Assembly (NCBI GenBank): GCA_027306695.1
Contig: DAHUZH010000002.1
Span: 19,388-83,387, forward strand
Direction of reading: 5' to 3'
Origin: Acidobacteriaceae bacterium
GTDB lineage: Bacteria > Acidobacteriota > Terriglobia > Terriglobales > Acidobacteriaceae
DNA length: 64,000 nt
Shown in pieces: positions 9,348 to 19,615 of the stretch; position 1 is the stretch's first letter; each line of letters opens with the position of its first letter. Made by a program: the position numbers and the translations under genes. The notes under the pieces are model-generated. The model made no database searches. It was not told where the DNA came from and saw only the letters and a list, made by a program, of their open reading frames with translations.

Positions 9348-9471
9348 CGGGCGCAGTGTATCGCACCCGGTTGAATTTTCGGTGTCCAAAATTGTGAAGG
9401 CCGCAGGTTTGCGACTTTCTGCTCCGTGCTTCCGTCTACAAAAGGAAGAAAGACTTCACTGGAACTGGCTC

Positions 9472-10134
9472 ATGAGGCAAGCAAAACACAGTCGGCATTG
9501 TTTTTTGAGGCAGTCTGGGTGGCTTCTGCCATTATTTTTTCTGACTTCTACCTTATTGGCCATGCAAATGGGTGAAAGCGGCCCCGGATCATTTCCGGAT
9601 TTGCCCAACGTTCGAGGCACGGTCAAGTCGGTCCATGGCAGCGATGCAACCATTCAAACCGAAGCGGGCCAGATGTACACCATCCACACCAGCGACAACA
9701 CGCATATTTATAAGGACCGAAAGCCCTTAAAAATGAGCGAAATTCAAGTGGGCGACATGCTGATGGGCGCCGGTTCTCTCGATGAAAAATCCCACCTGTT
9801 GCGGGCTGTTTTTGTCGGCGACATTGATGCGGCAACAGTCGCAAAAATGCGCGCAGAGTTGGGGAAAACATGGATCGCTGGCAAGGTGCTGAAAATCGAC
9901 GAGGCGCGGATTACCGTGGACCGCATCGACCACAAAACCCAGGTGATGGAAGCCGACGAAACAACTTCGTTTCGCAAAGACGGTCAGAGCATCACCTTGC
10001 TGGATGTGCATGTAGGAGATCCCATTCGCGGCAAAGGCGAAGTGAAGAATGGGGTATTTGTTCCGACTGAATTGACTGTAATTGATCCGGGCCGGCGTCG
10101 AGGGCCGAACGCTTCACCGCTCGACCATCCGTAG
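9472..10134 (+). CDS. Secreted DUF5666-like protein
   Basis: A 220-residue exported protein of unknown function. Residues 1-32 form a signal peptide (basic start, then WLLPLFFLTSTLLA). The mature part contains two similar beta-rich repeats: RGTVKSVHGSDATIQTEAG and AGKVLKIDEARITVDRIDH, each followed by a VGD turn (IQVGDMLMG, VHVGDPIRG). This is the pattern of DUF5666, a small OB-like repeat often found in acidobacterial secreted proteins. An upstream GTG at 9382 would overlap the region before the metal transporter; the ATG at 9472 places the signal peptide correctly. It may be cotranscribed with the TonB receptor 68 bp downstream. Confidence 0.7.
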   Translation: MRQAKHSRHCFLRQSGWLLPLFFLTSTLLAMQMGESGPGSFPDLPNVRGTVKSVHGSDATIQTEAGQMYTIHTSDNTHIYKDRKPLKMSEIQVGDMLMGAGSLDEKSHLLRAVFVGDIDAATVAKMRAELGKTWIAGKVLKIDEARITVDRIDHKTQVMEADETTSFRKDGQSITLLDVHVGDPIRGKGEVKNGVFVPTELTVIDPGRRRGPNASPLDHP

Positions 10135-10202
10135 AAATTGCGCAAGATGGTAGATCGAGACACGCACGCGGAAAACTTTTGAAGAGGTATTGCAAGCCGT
10201 CC

Positions 10203-13200
10203 ATGTTCAGCAAAATATCATTTGCAATTTTTGCATTGTTTGCCGTTGCGGCATCGGGGGGAGTTGCACCTGTGGCGGCGCAGCAATCGTCCGCAAGTTC
10301 CGCTTTACCGCGACAGGCTGCTCCTGCATCTCTACCAGCGGCCCCTCTCCCTGCCGATTCTTCCGCCGCTGGAGGTATGGTTCGTGGCATCGTGAAGTCG
10401 GGCAGCACGCCACTTCCCGGCGTGACCGTCACGGCCACGAATACTTTGACTGGCAAGCGCTACATCACCGTCACGGACGTTCACGGCATTTATGCGATGC
10501 GAATCCCGAAAAACGGACGCTATGTCGTGCGCGTGGAACTGGCCGCATTCGGTGCGCAGACGAAGGAAGCGTTGCTCAACGCGAGCAATCGGCAGCAGGC
10601 CCTCGACTTTACGATGATGCTGGCTTCACGTCTGGGCAATGGGACAGGACAAGGTCAAGGATTGGGCCGAGGCATTCCGAACGCCGCTGCGCTGCGTGCG
10701 CTTAGCGCCATGGCGCAGGCCGGGGGCGCTGCCGCAGCGGGCATGGGCAATGAACAGAGTGGGGTGAGCCTTGCCGGGGCCGCGCAAAGTTCAGACATCG
10801 CAACTGAATCGGTTGCCGTGCAAGGACAGGCTGGAACGGTCAATCCCTTCGCCAATATCGACCAGACCCAGCTCCAGCAGAGAATGGAAGACATGCGCGC
10901 ACAAAACGCATTGTCGCGGTCGCCGGGACAAAGTGGTGGCCGCGGGGGCCGCATGCGTGGTCCCGGTGGTGGCGGCCCAGGCGGCGGCTTCTTTCGCCAC
11001 TTCAATCCGACGCAGCCGCATGGGGCCATCTTTTATCGTGGAGAAAATTCTGTGCTCGATGCCACGCCGTTTTCTGTGACAGGAACGCCGATTGTGCAGC
11101 CGCCGTACAACGACAATACGGCGGGCATCGTGTTCATTGGGCCGCCACAGATACCGCATCTGCTGAAGCCGAGCACCAGTAATTTCATATTTCTGACCGC
11201 CATCATCACCCGCAACTCGACCCCGTTCAATGAATATGCAATTGTTCCGACGGTGGCCGAGCGCAGCGGAAACTTCGCCGATTACACGGGGACAGGTACT
11301 TCTGTGGTGCCGATCTATGATCCAACAACCGGCCAGCAATTTGCGAACAATACCATTCCCAGCGGTGCAATCAACTCACAGGCAAAGGCCCTGTTGCAAT
11401 ACATTCCGTTGCCGAACCAACCCGGCCTGCAAAATTTTGAGTATCTGACGACTGCGCAAACCAATCAGACCAGGTTCGGCATGCGCTTCGTCCACAACTT
11501 CGGTTCTGGCGGAGGAGGAGCGGGGCTGCCGCCGTTTTTACAAGGCCTGATGGGGAACACCAATCACGGTTTGACGCAGAATGTGAATGTGAACTTCAAC
11601 TTCAATCATGCTGCTTCCGACTTGTTGAATGTATTTCCGCAGCTAGGTGGGGCCAATCAAACGTATCAGTATTCATTGAATCTCGGTTATGTAATCGGCT
11701 ATCACCGCTGGACGAACAACGCCAACCTGAACTTCAACCGGACGAATGCGCAGATCGGCAATTTTTTTACCGGCAAGACCAACGTTGCTGGGGAGGTGGG
11801 CATTCAAGGCCTCGGTTCGGACCCATTTAACTTCGGTGTGCCGAACCTTGTATTTTCGCAATTCCAGGGCGTAAGTGAGCAAATCCCCAATTACACACTG
11901 AATCAAACGATTGCGTTTCAGGACACAGCTTCATGGACGGGCAAGAAGCATAACGTTCGCTTCGGCGGAGATTATCGACGCATCCATCTTTACAAGCAGG
12001 GTGGCACGAATGTGACAGGCAGCTTTTATTTCACGGGCTTCGCCACGCGCAAGCCCGGGGGTGTGTCCGTGGCTGGTCAGCAGTCGTCAGGAGCAGACTT
12101 CGCGGACTTTCTGCTGGGCCTGCCTCAAGAGGCGGCCATCCAGCAGGGAGTGGGCAAATTTTATTTTGCAGCCAATGTCTTCGATTTGTTTGTTCAGGAC
12201 GACTGGCATCCGCTGAATAATCTAACGGTGAACTATGGCTTGCGCTACGAGTACTATTCCCCTTACACGGAAGAACACAATCGCCTGACCAACCTTGCAT
12301 TCACGCCGAATTTGACGCAGCTCGCCGTGGTGTATCCGAACACGACGTCCAGCATCAACGGGAAGTATCCGGCCAGTGTCATCAATCCAGACCGCAAGGA
12401 TTTTGCGCCACGCATCGGCTTTGCCTGGCGTGCGAACAAGTCGACCGTCGTGCGCGGTGGGTATGGCATCAACTACAACACCGGCCAGTACGCAGCGGAG
12501 GTGCAGAACCTTTCTTATCAACCCCCATTCGCCAATACGCTGACGAACATCGTGCCTTCTCAGTCAGCGCCAAGCCTTTCACTGGAAACGGCGCTGAACG
12601 GGAGCACGACGCCCAGCGGGATCAGCAACAACTATGCATTCAATAAGAATTATCTGCTGGGCTACGTGCAGGTGTGGAACCTCGACATACAAAATACTTT
12701 GCCGTTGAACATTGTTTTTAACGTGGATTACAACGGGGCCAAAGGGACGCATCTGGATTTGGTGGATGCTCCAAACCGGCAGTTGACGGGGCTTCTCAAC
12801 CCCGCGTATCCATCCTTCGACTATGAAGACTCGATTGCATTCTCCAACTACAATGCGCTTGCGATTCGGGCCTTTAAGCGGTTGCAAAATGGAATTTCCA
12901 TGGGTGCAACGTATACCTACGCGCATTCCATCGATGACGCTTCTTCCATTGGCCAGTCTGGCACGGTGGTTGCGCAGAATCAGCAGGACATCCTTGCGGA
13001 AGAGGGAAATTCCTCGTTCGACATTCGCCATCAGGTTGTTGGTCAATGGTTGTATGAACTGCCGTTTGGACCCAATACACGCTTCTTCAATAGCGGTTCC
13101 TGGCTGGGGCATGCGCTGAGCAATCTGTCGGTTTCCGGGACCTTCGATTTTGCTACGGGTGTGCCGCTTTCTCCGCAGTACCAGGCGACCAGCGCCGATG

Positions 13201-13583
13201 TAGCGCGCGGTTCGGCGGGCAGCCAACGGCCCAATCGTGTGCCGGGTTCTTCTTTGACCGCGGGAGGCGGGAGCCTGCTTCGGTGGTTCAACCTGAATGC
13301 ATTTTCGCCGCCGGTCAATCCAATCACAGGTGCGCCGGAGTATGGCAACGCATCGCGCAACTCGATTCCAGGCCCGGGGACAGTCGCTGTGGACATGTCG
13401 CTTTCCAAGACCGTACATTTCGGTGGCAATCGCTCGCTGGAGCTGCGCGGCACGGCCAACAACGTGTTCAATACAGTCCAATATGCCACAGTGAATAGTT
13501 TTATCGATTCGCCCACACAGGGTCAGGTGACTTCGGCTGCAACCATGCGGCAGATCATTTTTACAGCACGGTTTCGTTATTAG
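10203..13583 (+). CDS. Oar-like TonB-dependent receptor with regulatory-like N-terminal domain
   Basis: Outer-membrane beta-barrel of about 1126 residues. After a signal peptide (MFSKISFAIFALFAV...) comes a carboxypeptidase-regulatory-like domain (GMVRGIVKSGSTPLPGVTVTATN). A 100-residue stretch rich in Ala, Gln and Gly follows, including a glycine/arginine block (GGRGGRMRGPGGGGPGGG). The C-terminal two thirds are barrel, with segments such as IVTVNYGLRYEYYSP-like strands and an aromatic last strand ending FTARFRY. A clear plug-domain signature is not visible, as is common in acidobacterial Oar-like proteins. The ATG at 10203 is chosen; a TTG at 10179 would add eight residues. A VWFA protein begins 22 bp downstream, a pairing I associate with this phylum. 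The substrate is unknown. Confidence 0.8.
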   Translation: MFSKISFAIFALFAVAASGGVAPVAAQQSSASSALPRQAAPASLPAAPLPADSSAAGGMVRGIVKSGSTPLPGVTVTATNTLTGKRYITVTDVHGIYAMRIPKNGRYVVRVELAAFGAQTKEALLNASNRQQALDFTMMLASRLGNGTGQGQGLGRGIPNAAALRALSAMAQAGGAAAAGMGNEQSGVSLAGAAQSSDIATESVAVQGQAGTVNPFANIDQTQLQQRMEDMRAQNALSRSPGQSGGRGGRMRGPGGGGPGGGFFRHFNPTQPHGAIFYRGENSVLDATPFSVTGTPIVQPPYNDNTAGIVFIGPPQIPHLLKPSTSNFIFLTAIITRNSTPFNEYAIVPTVAERSGNFADYTGTGTSVVPIYDPTTGQQFANNTIPSGAINSQAKALLQYIPLPNQPGLQNFEYLTTAQTNQTRFGMRFVHNFGSGGGGAGLPPFLQGLMGNTNHGLTQNVNVNFNFNHAASDLLNVFPQLGGANQTYQYSLNLGYVIGYHRWTNNANLNFNRTNAQIGNFFTGKTNVAGEVGIQGLGSDPFNFGVPNLVFSQFQGVSEQIPNYTLNQTIAFQDTASWTGKKHNVRFGGDYRRIHLYKQGGTNVTGSFYFTGFATRKPGGVSVAGQQSSGADFADFLLGLPQEAAIQQGVGKFYFAANVFDLFVQDDWHPLNNLTVNYGLRYEYYSPYTEEHNRLTNLAFTPNLTQLAVVYPNTTSSINGKYPASVINPDRKDFAPRIGFAWRANKSTVVRGGYGINYNTGQYAAEVQNLSYQPPFANTLTNIVPSQSAPSLSLETALNGSTTPSGISNNYAFNKNYLLGYVQVWNLDIQNTLPLNIVFNVDYNGAKGTHLDLVDAPNRQLTGLLNPAYPSFDYEDSIAFSNYNALAIRAFKRLQNGISMGATYTYAHSIDDASSIGQSGTVVAQNQQDILAEEGNSSFDIRHQVVGQWLYELPFGPNTRFFNSGSWLGHALSNLSVSGTFDFATGVPLSPQYQATSADVARGSAGSQRPNRVPGSSLTAGGGSLLRWFNLNAFSPPVNPITGAPEYGNASRNSIPGPGTVAVDMSLSKTVHFGGNRSLELRGTANNVFNTVQYATVNSFIDSPTQGQVTSAATMRQIIFTARFRY

Positions 13584-13605
13584 GTTTATTACTTTGGAGA
13601 AGACG

Positions 13606-15858
13606 ATGCGCTCGCAGACGATCTATATATCCCGCTGCTTTTCCTGTGTACTCAGCGGTCCGCTGCTGCTGGCCGCATTGGTCGGGATTTTTTCCTGCTC
13701 GGTCTACGCGCAGGCAGGCAGCGGTTCGCAGTCGCCGGACACTTCGCAGGCTTCATTCACGTTGAAGGTCAACAGCGACATTGTTCTGACGAATGTGGTC
13801 GTGCGGGACAAGAAAACCGGTCAGGTTGTTACCGGACTGAAACCGAGCGATTTCACAGTCCTTGAAAATGGTAAGCCGCAGCGTATTCTCTCGCTGGATT
13901 TTGAAAATGTCGACGACCTGGCGCGGCAGGGCGAAGGTGTGGTGAGCGGGACGACAGGGACAGGCGCCGCTGCCCCGCAGGTGCAACTCTTCTCCAGGAA
14001 TGGGCAAGTCGATGAAGCCGCGCTGAGAAACCGTCGGCCGATTGTGATGATGTTCGATCTCTCTTCCATGCAGGTTGAAGACCTGGATCGAGCGGTCGCC
14101 GCTGCCAAGGATTACGTGCAGAAGCAGATGCAGCCTGCCGACCTGGTGGCGTTGGTGTCGCTGGGCACATCGTTGAGCCTTGACCAAGACTTTACTTCCG
14201 ATAAGAGTTTGATCCTGCGCCAACTCGACCGCTATAACGGCAATGAAGGCCAGGGCATGGCTGCCGGTGGCGATGGGACCACCAGCGGAACACAGGATTT
14301 GAGTGTGTCCTACACTCCCGACGAGAGCGAATACAACTACGTCAATACGGACGTGAAACTCTACGCCATCGAAGCGGTTTCCAAGGCGCTCCAGCGTATC
14401 CCGCAAAAAAAATCTCTGCTGTTTTTCTCCGGCGGCCTGACGCGCACCGGCATTGAAAACCAGGCGTCTTTGAATGCTGCGATCAACGCGTCGGTGCGCG
14501 CGAACCTCTCCATTTATACGGTGGACGTGCGTGGTCTGGAAGCGCTGCCACCCGTCGGCGATTCGCAAACGGCCAGCCTGCGCGGCAACGCGGCCTATTC
14601 CGGTTCGGCAGTCATGAACCAGTTCAGCACGAATTACGGCTCGCAAGAGACGCTGTCTGCGCTCTCGACCGACACTGGCGGCAAGGCGTTTTTCGACACG
14701 AATGATTTTGCTCCTGCATTTCAGCGCATCCAGCGCGATACTGCGGCCTATTATGAAATCGCATTCCGTTCCAGTAACCTCGCGCGCGATGGAAAATTTC
14801 GTAAGCTGACGATTCGCGTCAAACGCCCGGGCGTGAAGCTGGAGTATCGCCCTGGTTACTGGGCTGCCGCCGATTTTCGGCATTCGACGAACGAAGATCG
14901 CGAGCGGCAGTTGGATGAAGAGCTGGCCAGCGATCTTCCCGCGACTGACATGATGGTCTATCTCGATGCCTATTACTTCTGGGCGCATACAGGCAGCTTT
15001 ACCGTGCCTGTATCGCTTATCGTGCCCGGCTCGCAGATTCCTTTTGTGCATGGCGGCGATCAGGAAAAAGCCACGCTGGATGTGATCGGCGAAGTGAGGA
15101 ACCACGCGGGCATGCAGGTCGGCAACGTTCGCGACACGGTCAAGTTGAAACTGAAGACGACGCAGGATGCGCAGCAGAAAAATATCCAGTACACCACGAG
15201 TTTCATGCTCGCGCCCGGCACGTATCAGATCAAATTTGTCGTGCGTGAGAATGAGTCTGGACGTATGGGTTCGTTTCAGGCCAACATCACCGTGCCGGAG
15301 TACAAGAAAGACCAGATCAAGTTGAGTTCGGTAGTGCTTTCCAATCAGAAGGTCCCGTTCCCGAAAAAAACGAACAACCCCCTCGTTGTGGATGGCGCAG
15401 AGTGGATTCCAAATGTGCCGCACGTTTTCCAGCAAGGACAACACATGTATCTGCTGTATCAGGTGTACGATCCAGCCCATGCCGAGGCCGGTTCGACAGC
15501 AGGCGATCCGCAGCCGGCACAGGCGAAGAAAGGCCATCATCCAACCTCCGACAATGCCCCAGTTCGTGTGCTGACGAACCTCGAACTGTTGGACCACTCC
15601 GTCAAAGCACTGGAAACTCCGCTGGTGGTCGCCAGTCGCATCAATCTGCCGCAGCAGAATGGCGTCGCATTTTTACTGGATGTGCCGCTGGATAAGCTCC
15701 AGCCCGGTCTTTATACCTGCCAGGTGAATGTGATTGACGACGCAGCGGGGAGTTTCAGCTTTCCTCGTCTCGCCCTGCTGTTGCGTCCGCCAGCGGCAGC
15801 GGGCAGCGCGGCTGCGACAGGCAATCCTAAAAACGGGCAGACTTCAGGCGGGCGTTGA
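13606..15858 (+). CDS. VWFA-related domain secreted protein
   Basis: Secreted protein of 750 residues with an N-terminal signal and hydrophobic segment. A short beta domain carries the acidobacterial VWFA-related opening (VVVRDKKTGQVVTGLKPSDFTVLENGK). A von Willebrand A domain follows between about residues 140 and 400. The metal-site motif is DLSSM (D151 to M155) rather than DxSxS, so the second serine is replaced. The C-terminal half is beta-rich and uncharacterised. The ATG at 13606 has GGAGA 6 bases upstream. It is 22 bp downstream of the TonB receptor gene and is likely in the same operon, so it may assist receptor assembly or a surface complex; that role is inference. Confidence 0.8.
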   Translation: MRSQTIYISRCFSCVLSGPLLLAALVGIFSCSVYAQAGSGSQSPDTSQASFTLKVNSDIVLTNVVVRDKKTGQVVTGLKPSDFTVLENGKPQRILSLDFENVDDLARQGEGVVSGTTGTGAAAPQVQLFSRNGQVDEAALRNRRPIVMMFDLSSMQVEDLDRAVAAAKDYVQKQMQPADLVALVSLGTSLSLDQDFTSDKSLILRQLDRYNGNEGQGMAAGGDGTTSGTQDLSVSYTPDESEYNYVNTDVKLYAIEAVSKALQRIPQKKSLLFFSGGLTRTGIENQASLNAAINASVRANLSIYTVDVRGLEALPPVGDSQTASLRGNAAYSGSAVMNQFSTNYGSQETLSALSTDTGGKAFFDTNDFAPAFQRIQRDTAAYYEIAFRSSNLARDGKFRKLTIRVKRPGVKLEYRPGYWAAADFRHSTNEDRERQLDEELASDLPATDMMVYLDAYYFWAHTGSFTVPVSLIVPGSQIPFVHGGDQEKATLDVIGEVRNHAGMQVGNVRDTVKLKLKTTQDAQQKNIQYTTSFMLAPGTYQIKFVVRENESGRMGSFQANITVPEYKKDQIKLSSVVLSNQKVPFPKKTNNPLVVDGAEWIPNVPHVFQQGQHMYLLYQVYDPAHAEAGSTAGDPQPAQAKKGHHPTSDNAPVRVLTNLELLDHSVKALETPLVVASRINLPQQNGVAFLLDVPLDKLQPGLYTCQVNVIDDAAGSFSFPRLALLLRPPAAAGSAAATGNPKNGQTSGGR

Positions 15859-15879
15859 TACAACTCGTTCGCCAGCATA

Positions 15880-16089
<210 letters not shown>

Positions 16090-17763
16090 TTACTCCAATG
16101 CCTGCTCCAGCGCTGCTGGAGAAACCACTTCGCTACGGTTGCGGAAGCGTTGCGTAAGCTGCTGGGGCAGCTTCGATCCGGTGAAGTGAAGCACCATCCA
16201 CGCTGTCGCCATCCACGCTACCGTGCCGCAGCCCAGTTGCAGCAGATCATGACGAAATATGCCCGCGCGCGGCAGAAGATGCACCATTCCATCGAGTGCG
16301 GCAAACGCCAAAACGGCTGCGCCCAGCGAGCGCACCAACTCTGAATACTCCAGTCCGTTCCACGCCACCAGGCGTTTGAAATGCAGCAGCCACGCCAGCG
16401 CCAACGTCTGCACTACGATGCCGCAGTCGGACGCGAGTGCGAGCCCTACCGGTCCCATGCGATGAAACAGATACCAATAAATTGGAATCGAAGCGGCGGT
16501 GATCGCAGTGCTGGCCGCCATGGGAGTGAATGTATTTCCAGCGGCGTAGAACGCTCGCGCATAGATGGCCTGCGCGGACCAGAAGCAGAGCGATCCGGCA
16601 AAGAGTGTGAAGTAGAGTGCAGTCTGCCCCACGTCGGCATGACGAAAGAACCCTCCGCGCAAGACCAGATCGACCGCCGGATACGCGAGTCCGATCATCC
16701 ATGCAGAAAGCAGAAAGGCGAAGGCGAAGATGCGCGTCACAATCCTGTTGACCGCAGAGGCGAATTCACGATGCTTGCCCTGCCCGGCCAGAGCGGCGAA
16801 AAACGGCATGGACGCAGCGCCAGCGGCTTGACCCAAAATCGCCATGGGTGCGGTGAACAATGTCTTCGCATAAAGCAGTTTTGTAATGTCTCCGCGCCCC
16901 TGCGAGGCGAAATGCGACAGAATCCAGGTGTCCGCCGAAACCAGGGAGACCCCGATCATCAGCGGAATCGACATGCGCACCCATTCCCGAAGACCGGGAT
17001 GCGACCAGTTCAGCGAAAAGCGAAGACGCAGACCGATGCGATGCGCGCCGATGTAATTCAACAAGAACGGCCCCGCGATGGCCCCCGCGACGGCGCCGAT
17101 GGCCAGCGAAGAAACGCCAAAATGTTTCGCCAGCACGACGCCACCCAGAATGATGCCGAGGTTGTACACTAGCGGCGAGACCGCCTGCCAGGCGAATTGT
17201 TTGCGGACCAGCAGCACGGCCGCCAGTACGCCTCCGGCAAAAAAACACAGTTGCGCGGGCAGCAGGATGCGCGTCATGTGAGTACACAGTGCGGCCGTCG
17301 CAGCGTCGAAGCCAGGAAAAAAAATCCGTGTGTAGAGTGGCGCAAATATCTCGCCCAGAATCACCGCCGTCCCTAGAACCAACAGCATCACGCTGAGAAT
17401 TACCGACAGGGCCTCTTCGCTTTCATGCTCTCGTCCCTGCTCGCGATAGCGGCTCAGAATGGTGATAAAGGTGATGGAAGCCGTGCCGCCGACCAGCAGA
17501 TACGTCAGCATATCGGGTAACTGGAAAGCGGTATTGTAGGCATCGGTCAGCGAACCAGCGCCGAACAAATACGCGATGACCTTGATACGCACCAGCCCGA
17601 TGACCCGCGACAGCATGGCGGAAACCATGAGCAGCAGAGTGGCCGAGAAGGCCGTGTGCTCGTGCGACAGCCGCAGCCATTTCGGTCGCGTCCGCGCGGG
17701 AAGCTGGGTCGGCTTCTCTTGCGGCGATTGGCGCGCTTCCCGCGTTGATGGCTTCTCTTGCAT
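16090..17763 (-). CDS. murJ: Lipid II flippase MurJ
   Basis: Multi-pass inner-membrane protein of the MOP superfamily that flips lipid II for peptidoglycan synthesis. The protein is about 557 residues with roughly 14 hydrophobic helices. It shows the family landmarks SRVIGLVRIKVIAYLFGAGSLTDAYNTAFQLPD in the first helices, then ARAFYAAGNTFTP in the second lobe. A 30-residue basic, proline-rich cytosolic leader precedes the first helix. The ATG at 17763 is chosen over 17835 and 17877, because GAG sits 6 bases before it and the earlier residues are low in complexity. It is divergent from the YeiH-type gene. Confidence 0.92.
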   Translation of the reverse strand: MQEKPSTREARQSPQEKPTQLPARTRPKWLRLSHEHTAFSATLLLMVSAMLSRVIGLVRIKVIAYLFGAGSLTDAYNTAFQLPDMLTYLLVGGTASITFITILSRYREQGREHESEEALSVILSVMLLVLGTAVILGEIFAPLYTRIFFPGFDAATAALCTHMTRILLPAQLCFFAGGVLAAVLLVRKQFAWQAVSPLVYNLGIILGGVVLAKHFGVSSLAIGAVAGAIAGPFLLNYIGAHRIGLRLRFSLNWSHPGLREWVRMSIPLMIGVSLVSADTWILSHFASQGRGDITKLLYAKTLFTAPMAILGQAAGAASMPFFAALAGQGKHREFASAVNRIVTRIFAFAFLLSAWMIGLAYPAVDLVLRGGFFRHADVGQTALYFTLFAGSLCFWSAQAIYARAFYAAGNTFTPMAASTAITAASIPIYWYLFHRMGPVGLALASDCGIVVQTLALAWLLHFKRLVAWNGLEYSELVRSLGAAVLAFAALDGMVHLLPRAGIFRHDLLQLGCGTVAWMATAWMVLHFTGSKLPQQLTQRFRNRSEVVSPAALEQALE

Positions 17764-17884
17764 GGGTACTCTGGGTTTGATTCTATCGGGTGGGCCAGCC
17801 GGAGGTCTCTGCGATAAGCCGTGCCTATCTCCCATAAGGAAATAGGCTTGGACGCGGAAACTGTAGCTTCGAGACACTAAGGCC

Positions 17885-18805
17885 GTGACGAAGAACCTGT
17901 TTTTTATTGGGATTGTCGTGGCCGCCAGTGGTCTGATTTCGCCTGCGTTGGCTTTGGCCGTCGGGTTGGTCTATGGGCTTACGATGGAACATCCCTTTCA
18001 TGTAGAGAGCAAACATCTCATAAAATTTCTGCTCCAGGCCTCCGTGGTTTTTTTAGGCTTCGGGATGAACTTGCAGCAAGTGGTGCGCGCTGGACGCTCC
18101 GGATTTATTTACACCGCCATTACTATTACGATTGCGTTGTCGCTGGGAATGCTTTTAGGGCGTGTGCTCGGCGTTGGCCGCACGCAGGCCTTTCTCATTT
18201 CCGCTGGAACTGCGATTTGCGGCGGAAGCGCCATTGCCGCAGTTGGGCCGGTTATGAACGCTAACGATGAAGAGATGGCGGTTTCTCTGGGCACGGTTTT
18301 TGTGCTCAATTCCGTCGCGCTACTTTTGTTTCCATTTATCGGCGGGAAACTGCATCTGTCGCAGACGCAGTTCGGCCTGTGGGCTGCATTGGCCATCCAC
18401 GATACCAGCTCTGTGGTGGGTGCGGCGGCAAAGTATGGCGCCCTGGCGCTGGTGATTGGCACGACGGTCAAGCTGGCACGCGCTTTGTGGATCGTGCCGC
18501 TTGCTATAGGCACGGCTGCCGTTAAAAAGAGCAAGACAAAAATCCGGTGGCCATGGTTTATTTTGTACTTCTGTCTGGCTGCGGTCATGAACACCTATGT
18601 ACATTCGTTCGCGGGTTTCTATCATGCATTTTCCAAGCTAGGGACAGATGGTCTGACGGTAACGCTTTTTCTCATTGGCACTGGGCTCACTCGTAAAACG
18701 TTAAAACAGGTAGGTTTTCGTCCCATGGTGCAAGGCGTCATGTTATGGGCCGTCATGGCGATTGGAACTCTGTGGGCCATCCGCAGCGGCAGGATCGCGC
18801 TGTGA
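17885..18805 (+). CDS. YeiH/UPF0324-family putative sulfate exporter
   Basis: Membrane protein of about 306 residues with roughly 10 hydrophobic segments, matching the YeiH (UPF0324, Cons_hypoth698) family. The conserved SAGTAICGGSAIAAVGPV loop and the HDTSSVVGAAAKYG segment are present. The family is annotated as putative sulfate exporters, but the substrate has not been settled. Translation starts at GTG 17885 with TAAGG just upstream. The gene sits about 800 bp from the sulfate-assimilation operon, on the opposite strand, which fits but does not prove a sulfur role. Confidence 0.85.
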   Translation: MTKNLFFIGIVVAASGLISPALALAVGLVYGLTMEHPFHVESKHLIKFLLQASVVFLGFGMNLQQVVRAGRSGFIYTAITITIALSLGMLLGRVLGVGRTQAFLISAGTAICGGSAIAAVGPVMNANDEEMAVSLGTVFVLNSVALLLFPFIGGKLHLSQTQFGLWAALAIHDTSSVVGAAAKYGALALVIGTTVKLARALWIVPLAIGTAAVKKSKTKIRWPWFILYFCLAAVMNTYVHSFAGFYHAFSKLGTDGLTVTLFLIGTGLTRKTLKQVGFRPMVQGVMLWAVMAIGTLWAIRSGRIAL

Positions 18806-18830
18806 GGCAGAGCGTTTGCTCGTATGATTA

Positions 18831-19553
18831 CTACAGCCGTATGTAGGCGAAATGCCCTTGAATCTCCAGCATCGGAATCGCCGAGACCATGCTGGGAACG
18901 GAGATTACGCCCGGCAGCATGTGGGCCAGCAGATCGCGTGCAACCATCTCCGGGCTGGCCTGCAATTTCAATCGCTTGACCGCCTCCCGCGCTGCGCCTT
19001 CCGTGGCTACGTGACAACTCAACAGTTGCACACCCCGCCGTTGCATTCCTTGCAAGGACCAGTCCCAATCGATCGAATGTCGATCGTTCGGGTCATCGCT
19101 TGCATATTTCCCATCGGGCGCATTTTTGGAAGCCAGATAAATGTTACGTTCCGCCGGTTTGCCGGTGGCCGGGTCAGTGACATGAAACAACGAGCCGAGT
19201 TGATATTTTTTCCATGCATAATCATCGAAGTTCAAAATATTGGCGCCCGCGCGCAGGGCAGCCACTATCAGAATTTTATTTTTTGGAATGCCAAAGCCGC
19301 GTTCCAGTCCGGTGAGAGCGTTATGGACGTGAAGCGCCAGGTTTTCACCATCGGGTGCGGTCGCGTCGAACAATTGCTTCACGGTTTTTCGTGCGCGCAA
19401 TAACTTTTGAAAAGAGGCCGCATCCCAGTCGCCACGCGCATAAAAAATATCTGCTTCTTCTGCATGCGCGGACTGGGCGATGGCCGGCAGCGTGGCGGAC
19501 GCCAGCGCAGCGGTGGCTAGAAACCTTCGACGCGAAACTTTTGTCATTGACAT
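18831..19553 (-). CDS. Tat-exported DsrE-like protein
   Basis: Exported protein of about 240 residues with a twin-arginine signal (SRRRFLATAALASATLPA). The mature part resembles the DsrE/F-like fold: a nucleotide-like strand ILIVAALRAGANI, then GVQLLSCHVATEGAAREAVKRL with a single conserved cysteine, and the C-terminal LLAHMLPGVISVPSMVSAIP. Relatives include periplasmic sulfur-relay-like proteins, but catalysis has not been shown for this branch. It follows cobA by 62 bp on the same strand, so it may be the last gene of the sulfate/siroheme transcript. Two adjacent ATGs (19553, 19547) compete for the start. Confidence 0.65.
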   Translation of the reverse strand: MSMTKVSRRRFLATAALASATLPAIAQSAHAEEADIFYARGDWDAASFQKLLRARKTVKQLFDATAPDGENLALHVHNALTGLERGFGIPKNKILIVAALRAGANILNFDDYAWKKYQLGSLFHVTDPATGKPAERNIYLASKNAPDGKYASDDPNDRHSIDWDWSLQGMQRRGVQLLSCHVATEGAAREAVKRLKLQASPEMVARDLLAHMLPGVISVPSMVSAIPMLEIQGHFAYIRL

Positions 19554-19615
19554 AAGGATATATTTACCAGATGGGACGATCCTGCACCGCGCTGCAAACA
19601 ATAAATGTCCAGCGG

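Noticed and set aside
13753..15597. A 614-codon open frame on the minus strand opposite the VWFA gene
   Set aside because: It is antisense to a clearly coding gene in GC-rich DNA, has no family motif or ribosome-binding site, and is arginine-rich in the way shadow frames are.
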